Positions 31,530 to 39,073 of a DNA stretch of 64,000 nt are shown here, one piece after another. Source of the DNA: AC-56 sp963702195 (GTDB taxonomy: Bacteria; Actinomycetota; Thermoleophilia; Solirubrobacterales; 70-9). The notes under the pieces are model-generated. The model saw nothing but the letters and a program-made list of their open reading frames with translations. It was not told the origin of the DNA and searched no databases. A program made the translations under genes and the position numbers. The stretch is taken from contig OY969725.1 in NCBI GenBank assembly GCA_963702195.1, forward strand, positions 1,054,001-1,118,000, given 5' to 3'. The stretch's first letter is position 1. Every line of letters begins with the position of its first letter.

Positions 31530-32732
31530 GTGAGATCCGACCCGGAACGCCTTCGCTTCGAGATCACAGCGCGCGACGGATCCGCCCGGACCGGGCGGCT
31601 CCACACGCCCTCGGGCGTCGTGGAGACGCCGGCGTTCATTCCGCTCGCGACCCGCGGCAGCGTCCGGTCGCTGACCGCCGCCGAGGTCGCCGAGCTGGGG
31701 TTTCAGATGGTGCTCGGCAACACCTTCCACCTGATGCTGTCCCCCGGGGCCGAGCGCATCGCCGCCCTCGGGGGCCTCCACCGGTTCATGGGCTGGGACC
31801 GGGCGATCATCACGGATTCCGGCGGCTTTCAGGTGTTCTCGCTCGCCCACGGCAACGTCGCCGACGAGGTCAAGGGCCGAGGAAGGCGCAGTGGGCGGGG
31901 AAGCGTGCTCGAGATCGACGAGGAGGGAGTGCGGTTTCGCTCCTATGTGGACGGGTCCGAGCGGTTCCTGGGCCCGGAGGAGTCGATGGCGATCCAGGGC
32001 CGGCTCGGCTCCGATATCGCGCTCGCATTCGACGAGTGCACTCCCTACCACGCCGATCGCGACTACACCGCTCGCTCGACCGAGCGGACGCATCGATGGC
32101 TCGACCGCTGCCTCGAGTGGCACGAGCGCGAGGGCCCGGCCGGCCAGGCCGTCTTCGGGATCGTCCAGGGTGGCATCTACGAGGACCTGCGCCACTCCTC
32201 CGCGGAGCTCGTGTCTGCCGCCGCCGTGGACGGGGTGGCGATCGGCGGGACACTCGGCCGCGACAAGGAGGAGATGCGCGGGGTCGTGGCGATGACCGCC
32301 AAGCGCCTGCCGGGGGAGGCTCCGCGGCACCTGCTCGGCATCGGCGAGCCGGACGACCTGGTGCACGGGATCGGGCTCGGCATGGACGTGTTCGACTGTG
32401 CGGTCCCGACTCGCCTGGCGCGGCACGGAATGGCGCTCGCGCCGAGGCCCGCCGACCGCCACCGGTTCGACATCCGCAAGGCGCGGTTCGCCACGGACTC
32501 CTCGCCGCTGGTCGACGGCTGCCCCTGCTCCACGTGCGCCGCGCACACGCGTGCTTACGTCCACTACCTGTCGCGCACCGAGGAGCTCACGGGCGTACGC
32601 CTTCTGGTGGTCCACAACCTGGCTTACCTCGAGCGGCTGGTCGCGGGCTCCCGACAGGCGATCCGATCCGGCCGCTTCTCTGCCTATCGGGACGCGATCC
32701 TCGCCGGGTCGCCACCGTGGGCGATCTCCTGA
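31530..32732 (+). CDS. tgt: tRNA-guanine transglycosylase (queuine tRNA-ribosyltransferase)
   Basis: 400 aa. Catalytic Asp in RAIITDSGGFQVFSLA; second catalytic Asp in MDVFDCAVPTRLARHG; guanine/preQ1-binding GIVQGGIYEDLR; the zinc site C-x-C-x2-C plus His in GCPCSTCAAHTRAYVHYL. It exchanges guanine 34 in GUN-anticodon tRNAs for a 7-deazaguanine. GTG 31530 is chosen from the -10 box and the conserved start of the family (RFEITARDGSARTGRL). No queuosine-synthesis gene is in the window. It converges with the Ser/Thr kinase operon (8 bp between stops). Confidence 0.97.
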   Translation: MRSDPERLRFEITARDGSARTGRLHTPSGVVETPAFIPLATRGSVRSLTAAEVAELGFQMVLGNTFHLMLSPGAERIAALGGLHRFMGWDRAIITDSGGFQVFSLAHGNVADEVKGRGRRSGRGSVLEIDEEGVRFRSYVDGSERFLGPEESMAIQGRLGSDIALAFDECTPYHADRDYTARSTERTHRWLDRCLEWHEREGPAGQAVFGIVQGGIYEDLRHSSAELVSAAAVDGVAIGGTLGRDKEEMRGVVAMTAKRLPGEAPRHLLGIGEPDDLVHGIGLGMDVFDCAVPTRLARHGMALAPRPADRHRFDIRKARFATDSSPLVDGCPCSTCAAHTRAYVHYLSRTEELTGVRLLVVHNLAYLERLVAGSRQAIRSGRFSAYRDAILAGSPPWAIS

Positions 32733-32740
32733 CGCCGCGG

Positions 32741-33979
32741 CTACTGCGTGTGGGTCTTGATGAAGTCCCTGACCGCGTTGATCTGATCGTGGATCGTGTT
32801 CTTGATCAGCTCGCCCGGGCCGGTGTTCTGGCCCGCGTTTGTCGTGACGAGGACGATCGCGGCGATGATCGCCGCCAGGATCGCGATCACGAGGATCAGC
32901 CCGATCACCCTGCGGACCCGTCCGCCGGCGGACCGCTTCGCGGCTGCCGGCGCCGGCGTGGGCCGCGGCCGCGGCGCCGGCCGCGGGGCAGGGGCGCGCC
33001 GCGTCGGGGGAGTGGGCGGCTCGTCGACCGGCATCCGGCGCGTCGCGGTCGTCGGCGCTCCGGTCAAAGCCCTCGTGGCCGCCTCGGAGTCCGGCGGTAG
33101 CGGCTCGGCGCCGGCGAGGCCGTCGCGCAGCGCGGTCGCGAGCTCGCGGGCGGTCGTGTAGCGCAGCGCCGGGTCGCCCTCGAGCGAGCGCAGCACAGCG
33201 GTCGACAGCGTCTCGGGCACCTCGGAGTCGTAGGAGCTCGGCGCCAGCGGGCGTTCGTTCTCACGCCGGATCGCCAGCTCGGCGAGGGTCGTGCCCTCCC
33301 ACGGCAGCCGGCCGGTCAGGAGCTGGTAGATGACGACCCCGAGGGCGTAGACGTCGGAGGCCGGTGTCGCCTCATCGCCGCGAGCCTGCTCCGGCGCGAG
33401 GTAGGCCGCAGTGCCCACGACCGACCCGACCTGGGTCAGGCGTGTCTGCTCGGCGGCCCGGGCGATGCCGAAGTCCGTCAGCTTGACCGTCATCTCGCCG
33501 GTCGGCGGATCCTGGGGGTTGGGCGAGGCGCCCCGGCGCCCGGCGGGTCCGCCGATGACCATCAGGTTCCCCGGCTTGACGTCGCGGTGGATGATCCCCT
33601 GGCGATGGGCGTACTCGAGGCCGCCGCAGGCCTGCATGCCGATCTCGACGGCGACCTCCGGCCCCAGGCGCCCGCGGCTCTGCAAGAGCTGCGCGCCCGA
33701 GCGGCCCTCCACGTACTCCATGACGATGTAGTGGCGGCCCTCATCGACGCCGGTGTCGTAGACCTGGACGATGTTGGGGTGGATCAGCTTGGCGACGGCG
33801 AGCGCCTCGCGCCGGAAGCGGGCCACGAACTTGTCGTCGTCCGACAGGTGCTCCGCGAGCACCTTCACGGCGACCGTCCGCTCCAGCACCCGGTCGATCG
33901 CCTTGTAGACCGTCGACATGCCGCCCGATCCGAGGCGGTCGCCCAGCTGGTAGCGGCCCGAGATCACGGTCGCGCCCAT
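32741..33979 (-). CDS. Membrane Ser/Thr protein kinase (Hanks type)
   Basis: 412 aa. Kinase domain 10-275: glycine loop LGSGGMSTVYK, K39 in AVKVL, catalytic HRDVKPGN with D133, DFG at 169-171, and SVVGTAAYLAPEQARG. Compared with PknB-type kinases there are about 17 extra residues (GGPAGRRGASPNPQDPPTG) between the catalytic loop and DFG. A Pro/Ala/Arg-rich juxtamembrane stretch (about 300-350), one membrane helix (GLILVIAILAAIIAAIVLV, about 358-376) and a 30-residue outside tail follow; there are no PASTA repeats. Its ATG overlaps the lipoprotein stop (TGATG). Confidence 0.95.
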   Translation of the reverse strand: MGATVISGRYQLGDRLGSGGMSTVYKAIDRVLERTVAVKVLAEHLSDDDKFVARFRREALAVAKLIHPNIVQVYDTGVDEGRHYIVMEYVEGRSGAQLLQSRGRLGPEVAVEIGMQACGGLEYAHRQGIIHRDVKPGNLMVIGGPAGRRGASPNPQDPPTGEMTVKLTDFGIARAAEQTRLTQVGSVVGTAAYLAPEQARGDEATPASDVYALGVVIYQLLTGRLPWEGTTLAELAIRRENERPLAPSSYDSEVPETLSTAVLRSLEGDPALRYTTARELATALRDGLAGAEPLPPDSEAATRALTGAPTTATRRMPVDEPPTPPTRRAPAPRPAPRPRPTPAPAAAKRSAGGRVRRVIGLILVIAILAAIIAAIVLVTTNAGQNTGPGELIKNTIHDQINAVRDFIKTHTQ

Positions 33980-34653
33980 CAGCCCGTCCCGCCTCCGCCG
34001 ACGCCCGTCCCGCCGGTGCCACCGGAACCGCTGCCGCCGCCACCGCCGGCCGCGCCGCCCCCGCCCGAGTTGCCGCCGCCGGCGTTGCCCCCGCCAGACT
34101 GGCCGCCGCCTGAGCCCGAGGGACCGCCACCCGTATTCCCGCCGCCCTGGTTGGCGCCGCCGTTGCCGGAGGAGGGGGCCGTGTCGGTGGTCGTGGGGGT
34201 CGTCGTCGGCGTCGTCGTGGCAGGGGTCGTCGTGGTGGTGCCCGTGGATTGGAGGCCGCCCGGATCACTGGTGCCCGTGGGGACCGCGGGCTTGCACTGG
34301 CTCCTGTCCTGCGCAAGCTTCTGGAGGTTCTCCCCGGCGCTCCGGAGGGCCTCCTTGTCGGTGGTGCCGACCGTGTCGGGCAGCTTGTTCACGGCGTCGA
34401 TGAAGCTCTGCGCCTCGGTCTGGGCGCGGTTGCACCTGCCCTGGTTGACGGCGGTCTCCACGCCGTTGAGCGCGGTCGTGAGCTCGGTTGCGTTCGTACT
34501 TGGGATCGTCGGCTTGTCGCTGCTCGAGCCGCATGCCGAGATGGCCACGGCGGTTGCCGCGACCGCCAGCGCGCCCGCCAATCGCTTCTGCCCCGGCATC
34601 GCGGCGAGTCTAGTGAGTGCACCCAGGCGTCCTTCCGGCGTCCTGATCCGCAT
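33979..34653 (-). CDS. Lipoprotein with helical core and Thr/Gly-rich tail
   Basis: 224 aa from ATG 34653, which overlaps the phosphoesterase stop (TGATG); ATG 34599 would give a more typical 23-residue signal. Lipobox AISAC. A helical domain of about 90 residues follows (ATELTTALNGVETAVNQGRC ... SFIDAVNKLPDTVG ... NLQKLAQDRSQC), with two Cys that could pair. The last 100 residues are low complexity: Thr/Pro runs, then Gly/Ser/Asn repeats. I do not recognise the core. Its place between a phosphoesterase and a membrane kinase, all coupled, suggests a surface partner or sensor for the kinase (inference). Confidence 0.85.
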   Translation of the reverse strand: MRIRTPEGRLGALTRLAAMPGQKRLAGALAVAATAVAISACGSSSDKPTIPSTNATELTTALNGVETAVNQGRCNRAQTEAQSFIDAVNKLPDTVGTTDKEALRSAGENLQKLAQDRSQCKPAVPTGTSDPGGLQSTGTTTTTPATTTPTTTPTTTDTAPSSGNGGANQGGGNTGGGPSGSGGGQSGGGNAGGGNSGGGGAAGGGGGSGSGGTGGTGVGGGGTG

Positions 34654-35420
34654 CACTGACCCACATAGAGCCGGCGCGCCAGGTGCTCGGGCAGGTCGGT
34701 CGCCTCGATTGCCTCGGCGGCCCGATCGATCTCGTACTCCACTCGGTGATAGGTCGCCTCGGCGGCGTCCGTATCCAGCTCGAGCCACGCGGCGCGTGGA
34801 TCGCCGTCGCGCGGCTGCCCGACGCTGCCCGGGTTGATCAGCCAACGCCCCTCCGAGAGGTCCAGGCGGGTGCCCGCGCCGGCCTGCGCACCCCGGGCCG
34901 CGTCCTCGACCTCCATCGAGCTGCCGCGGGCCGGGCGCCGGTCCTCGCCCATCACGAAGAAGAGCGCCACGTGCGAGTGGCCGATCAGGCTCACCCGGGC
35001 CGCCTGGACCGCGATGCACTCTGCGGCCTGATCCGGCCACAGGACGTACTCCCAGACCGGGTCCCGCGGCGAGGCGTGGTAGAGCGCCACGTCGCGAGTC
35101 TCGTCGGCCGGCTCGAGGCGCCGGAGGAAGTCCAGGGTGGCGGGATCCGCCGTCTGCTGCGTCCACCGCACGGCCGCTGCGGCGGCCGGCGAGAAGGAGG
35201 AGATGTCGAGCTCGCCGAGCACGGCCAGATCGTGGTTGCCCACCAGACACAGGTCGCAGCGCTCGGCGACGTGCCTTGTGCACTCGTCGGGCTGTGCCCC
35301 GTAGCCCACGACGTCGCCCAGGCACCAGAGCTCCGTGACGCCGGCGCCGTCCACGTCCGCGAGGACCGCTTCGAGGGCAGGCAGGTTCGCGTGGATGTCG
35401 CTCAGGATGGCCAGTCGCAT
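34653..35420 (-). CDS. Metallophosphoesterase (calcineurin-like, YfcE/MJ0936-like)
   Basis: 255 aa. The five metal motifs are in order: D8-x-H10 (LSDIHANLPA), GDVVGYG, GNHD, and GHSH near 148, with a final NPGSVGQPRDG typical of the DNA-repair-nuclease-like/YfcE branch. Such enzymes hydrolyse phosphodiesters or phosphomonoesters with two metal ions. The product may be a protein phosphatase, but that activity is not characteristic of this branch. First gene of the operon with the lipoprotein and kinase; divergent from argS with only 31 bp between starts. Confidence 0.92.
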   Translation of the reverse strand: MRLAILSDIHANLPALEAVLADVDGAGVTELWCLGDVVGYGAQPDECTRHVAERCDLCLVGNHDLAVLGELDISSFSPAAAAAVRWTQQTADPATLDFLRRLEPADETRDVALYHASPRDPVWEYVLWPDQAAECIAVQAARVSLIGHSHVALFFVMGEDRRPARGSSMEVEDAARGAQAGAGTRLDLSEGRWLINPGSVGQPRDGDPRAAWLELDTDAAEATYHRVEYEIDRAAEAIEATDLPEHLARRLYVGQ

Positions 35421-35451
35421 GAGGAGACGAGCGGACTATCGTAGGACGGCC

Positions 35452-37116
35452 ATGGCCGATCCGCTCGCGAACCTCCGCGGAACCATCCGCACAGCGGCCG
35501 ATTCCCTGCACGATCGGGCGGCCGACTCGATCGCCCCGACCCTCGAACGGCCGCCCAAGCGCGAGCTGGGTGACTACTCCACCAACGCGGCGATGCTGTT
35601 GGCGCCCGTGCTGGGCGAGCCGCCGCGGCAGGTCGCGGAGCGCCTGAGCGAGCACCTCCGCGGTCTTCTCGACGGAACCGCCGCCCGCATCGAGGTCGCC
35701 GGCCCGGGGTTCGTCAACCTCTTCCTCGCCGATCGCTGGTATCGGGAGAGCGTGGCCGCCCTGCTCGACGCCGGCGACGAGTTCGGCCAGGGGGCGCCGG
35801 ACCGGCCGGAGCGGGTGCTGATCGAGTTCGTGTCGGCCAATCCCACCGGCCCCCTGCACGCGGCGAGCGGCCGTCATGCTGCCTACGGCGACGCGCTGGC
35901 CCGCATCCTCGCCTTCGGCGGCCACCGGGTCGAGCGCGAGTACTACCTGAACGACATGGGCCGCCAGGTCCGGCAGTTCGGGGAGTCGATCGCCGCCCGA
36001 ATGCGTGGTGGCGAGCCCCCCGAGGACGGCTACCGCGGCGACTACGTCATCGAGCTCGCCTCCCGGCTCCGTGAGTCCGGGGCGGACCCGGACGACGTCG
36101 AGGAACTGGCGCGGTTGGGCATCGAGGCGATGCGCGAGCGGATCGACGCGACCCTGGAGCGCTTCGGCGTCCGCTTCGACACCTGGTCGTCGGAGCGATC
36201 GGTCTACGAGCGCGGCGAGCTCGAGTCGACGCTCGAGACGCTGCGGAAGAGCGGCCACACCTACGAGAGCGAGGGCGCGCTCTGGCTGCGGACCTCGGAC
36301 TTCGGGGACGACAAGGACCGGGTGCTGGTGCGATCGGACGGCGAACCGACCTACTTCGCCCCGGACATCGCCTACCACTACGACAAGCTGAAGCGCGGCG
36401 CTGAGCGCCTCATCGACGTCCTCGGAGCCGACCACCACGGGTACGTCCCGCGGATGCGGGCGGCGCTCGCCGCGCTGGGCGAGGACCCGGAGAGCTTCGA
36501 GGCCCAGATCATCCAGATGGTCCACCTCGAGCTCCGCGGCGAGCGGACCCAGATGTCAAAGCGGCAGGGCACGTTCGTCAGCCTCGACGAGCTCCTCGAC
36601 GACATCGGCACCGACGCAACACGCTTCTTCATGCTCCAGCGCAGTCACGAGACGACGGTCGACCTCGACCTCGAGCTTGCCAAGAGCCAGTCGCAGGACA
36701 ACCCCGTCTATTACGTGCAGTACGCCCACGCGCGCATCGCGAGCATCCTGCGCAAGGCGCGCGCCGACGGCGCAGCGGCGGCCGGGGAGGGGGACGGCGT
36801 GGACGAGGACGCCGTGGCGGCCGCCGCGACCGAGGCGCTCGGGGCGGCCGCAGAGCCGAGCGAGCGCGCGCTGGTACAGCGGCTCCTGGAGCTTCCCAAC
36901 GAGGTGCGCGCCGCCGGCGAACGGCGCGCAGCCCACCGCCTGGCCGCTTACGCGACGGCGACCGCGGCCGACTTCCATGCCTTCTACCGGGACTGCCAGG
37001 TGGTCGGCGCGCCCGACGGGCTTCAGGCCGCGCGCCTGGGCCTGGCGGTCGCGGCGAAGCGCGTGATCGCGAGGACCCTGGGACTGCTGGGGGTCAGCGC
37101 GCCGGACCGGATGTGA
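35452..37116 (+). CDS. argS: Arginyl-tRNA synthetase
   Basis: 554 aa, class Ia. N-terminal Add-1 domain (RELGDYSTNAAMLLAPVLG), catalytic domain with FVSANPTGPLHAASGRHAAYGD, and YYLNDMGRQVRQFGESI typical of ArgS. The HIGH element is H136-A-A-S139, so the second His is replaced by Ser. KMSKS is MSKR at 368-371 (TQMSKRQGTFVSL). The C-terminal DALR anticodon domain runs from about 455 (YVQYAHARIASILRKA) to the end NRM-like terminus (SAPDRM). ATG 35452 is preceded by TAGGA; upstream in-frame sequence is unrelated. Confidence 0.96.
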   Translation: MADPLANLRGTIRTAADSLHDRAADSIAPTLERPPKRELGDYSTNAAMLLAPVLGEPPRQVAERLSEHLRGLLDGTAARIEVAGPGFVNLFLADRWYRESVAALLDAGDEFGQGAPDRPERVLIEFVSANPTGPLHAASGRHAAYGDALARILAFGGHRVEREYYLNDMGRQVRQFGESIAARMRGGEPPEDGYRGDYVIELASRLRESGADPDDVEELARLGIEAMRERIDATLERFGVRFDTWSSERSVYERGELESTLETLRKSGHTYESEGALWLRTSDFGDDKDRVLVRSDGEPTYFAPDIAYHYDKLKRGAERLIDVLGADHHGYVPRMRAALAALGEDPESFEAQIIQMVHLELRGERTQMSKRQGTFVSLDELLDDIGTDATRFFMLQRSHETTVDLDLELAKSQSQDNPVYYVQYAHARIASILRKARADGAAAAGEGDGVDEDAVAAAATEALGAAAEPSERALVQRLLELPNEVRAAGERRAAHRLAAYATATAADFHAFYRDCQVVGAPDGLQAARLGLAVAAKRVIARTLGLLGVSAPDRM

Positions 37117-37133
37117 CGGCTGGCCGGCGCCGG

Positions 37134-38642
37134 CTACAGCCCGCGCCGGTTGACGACCACGGGCACGGTCCGGAGCATGAGCTTGAGGTCGCTCCAGAGG
37201 GACCAGTTCGCGATGTACAGGTAGTCGAGCTTCACCATCTCCTCGAGCGGGATGCGCGAGGAGCCGAGGACCTGCCAGTAACCGGTGATTCCCGGCGGGA
37301 CCTCGAGGCGGTCTCGGTACCAACCGCGGATCGTGTTGTCCTCGTCGAGCGGGAGCGGCCGCGGCCCCACCAGGCTCATCTCGCCCCTGAGGACGTTGAT
37401 GAGCTGAGGAACCTCGTCGAGGTGGGTGCGTCGCAGGACGCGCCCGACCCGCGTGATCCGCGGATCGTTGGCGATCTTGAAGATGCCCTCGGCCTCGTTC
37501 AGGTGGCGGAGCTCGTCCTTGAGGCCCTCCGCACCGTCGACCATGCTGCGGAACTTGAGCATCTCGAACGGCTCCCCCCGCCTGCCCGCGCGAACCTGGC
37601 GGAAGAGCACCGGCCCGCACGAGTCGATCTTGATCCCGAGGGCGACCACGGCGAGCACCGGAGCGAGGACGATCAGGGCCGCCGCCGAGACGACCACGTC
37701 GAGCCCCCGCTTGATGAGCTGGGACGACTTGCCGATCTCGAAGCGCTTGACGCCCAGGAGTGTCACGCCGTTCAGGTAGTCCTGCTCGACGGAGGAGCCG
37801 GCCATCCGCGAGGCCTCGGGCAGCACGCTGACCTTGACCCCCTGGGACTTGAGCTCCCGGATGATGTACAGCAGCTCATCGTCTCCGCCATCCGCAGGCG
37901 GCGCGATCACGACCCGGTCGATCGACCTCGCCACGAGCAGCGGCTCGAGGTCCGCGAAGGCGGCCACCCTGCCGTCCGCATCCGGAAGTGCGCCGGCCGT
38001 GGCCGGCACGTAGCCGACGAGCTCCGCGCGGGCCGGGGTCGTGAGGTTCAGCTTCTCCCGCAGCACCGACGCCCGCCGAGGGTCGCCGACGAGGAGGCAG
38101 CGCTCCGGGGGCAGAAGCCGGGTCATCGTCCAGCGGGCCATGGAGCGCAGGCAGACGAGGAGCACGAACAGCAGCACCCAGAGGACGGCCGCCTCGCCAC
38201 GGCTGAGGCCCGCGGAGAAGAACAGGCCGTCGGAGAAGACGAGCAGCAGGGCGGTGAGGGTGGCCATGCCGAATAGCGCCGGGATCTCGTCCAGCGTCGT
38301 CTTGTGGATCAGGTGCTCGTCGCGGTCATAAAGGCCGAGCGCCTTGCAGAGCACGACGAAGAGCGGGGGCACGGCGAGCGTCGCCCATGCGATCCCGCCG
38401 CTGTCGAACAGGACGCTCGTGGCCGCGATGGCCAGCAGGATCGACCACATGTCGGCGACACCGAGCGCCCGACGGAAGGCGGAATCGCGGCGGAGCAGCT
38501 GGCGCCGCCGCCACAGCAGCCCGGCGTCGGACGCCCGGGCCGCCGGCTCGGCGGCAGGGTCGACCTCGAGGTCGATATGGCCCGCGGGTGGGATGGGCGT
38601 GCCCGCGGGCTTCGTCGAAGCCCTGACCGTTGTCGATTCCAC
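37134..38642 (-). CDS. Polyprenyl-phosphate sugar-1-phosphate transferase (exopolysaccharide initiation)
   Basis: 502 aa, PHPT/WbaP-WcaJ-like. Four or five N-terminal membrane helices (about 60-165), a CoA-binding-like Rossmann domain (RCLLVGDPRRASVLREKL), one more membrane helix (LDVVVSAAALIVLAPVLAVV) and the catalytic domain: VLFRQVRAGRRGEPFEMLKF, the RSMV segment, LDEVPQLINVLRGEMSLVGP and PPGITGYWQV. It moves a sugar phosphate from UDP-sugar to undecaprenyl (or decaprenyl) phosphate, starting the repeat unit. The start is GTG 38642 with GAGGGG upstream. It heads the glycan locus on the opposite strand. Confidence 0.95.
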   Translation of the reverse strand: MESTTVRASTKPAGTPIPPAGHIDLEVDPAAEPAARASDAGLLWRRRQLLRRDSAFRRALGVADMWSILLAIAATSVLFDSGGIAWATLAVPPLFVVLCKALGLYDRDEHLIHKTTLDEIPALFGMATLTALLLVFSDGLFFSAGLSRGEAAVLWVLLFVLLVCLRSMARWTMTRLLPPERCLLVGDPRRASVLREKLNLTTPARAELVGYVPATAGALPDADGRVAAFADLEPLLVARSIDRVVIAPPADGGDDELLYIIRELKSQGVKVSVLPEASRMAGSSVEQDYLNGVTLLGVKRFEIGKSSQLIKRGLDVVVSAAALIVLAPVLAVVALGIKIDSCGPVLFRQVRAGRRGEPFEMLKFRSMVDGAEGLKDELRHLNEAEGIFKIANDPRITRVGRVLRRTHLDEVPQLINVLRGEMSLVGPRPLPLDEDNTIRGWYRDRLEVPPGITGYWQVLGSSRIPLEEMVKLDYLYIANWSLWSDLKLMLRTVPVVVNRRGL

Positions 38643-38787
38643 CGAGTTCCCCTCGTCCGCTACCTGTTGATTCGGCCCGGAGCGACGGCACCTTTAGCCC
38701 TCCGACCGGCCTGACAGGAGGCGTGAGGCTAGAAGAGGGCCTGCCGGATAGCAACCGACAACCGTTCGACGCCGGCGATGCGCGGTC

Positions 38788-39027
38788 TCAGCCCGCGGCC
38801 GGGCTGTCGAGCCGCTCCTCGATCCGCCGCACCCGCTCGGTCAGGTCCTCATTCCAGCTCGCGAGGTCCGCCCGGACGCGGTCGCGGTGCCGGTTCACGG
38901 CGGCTTGCGTCCACTCACGCTCGGAATCGGGCGGAGCGGCCGCCGGTTTCGCGGGCTCACCCACGTCCACCCGCCACTCGTCGGCGGAGTCCTCGGGATC
39001 GTGCCCATCGGCGTTCGCGCGCGACAT
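38788..39027 (-). CDS. Small charged helical protein (79 aa)
   Basis: Starts MSRANADGHDPEDSADEWRV; the second half is an amphipathic charged helix (VNRHRDRVRADLASWNEDL then TERVRRIEERLDS) that could form a coiled coil. No family recognised. It lies between the sugar transferase and the BY-kinase genes on the minus strand. Codon use looks like that of its neighbours, but no ribosome-binding site is obvious. Plausible, not secure. Confidence 0.45.
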   Translation of the reverse strand: MSRANADGHDPEDSADEWRVDVGEPAKPAAAPPDSEREWTQAAVNRHRDRVRADLASWNEDLTERVRRIEERLDSPAAG

Positions 39028-39034
39028 CTGCGCC

Positions 39035-39040
39035 TAGAAT
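39035..39040 (+). promoter_or_regulatory. Candidate -10 box for the Wzz/BY-kinase gene
   Basis: TAGAAT, the best -10 match in the gap; transcription would begin near 39047, 27 nt before GTG 39074. No convincing -35 at 17 nt. Confidence 0.35.
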
Positions 39041-39073
39041 GGCACCTCAGTCGCCCCGCGTGCCTGGCGCAAG

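Noticed and set aside
34020..34250. Gly/Ser/Thr-coded low-complexity stretch as a tandem DNA repeat or minisatellite
   Set aside because: Units are irregular and fit the disordered tail of a lipoprotein; no exact period is seen.
34653..35420. Calling the metallophosphoesterase a Ser/Thr protein phosphatase partnered to the kinase
   Set aside because: Its motifs fit the YfcE-like branch, and actinobacterial kinase operons normally use PP2C-type phosphatases.
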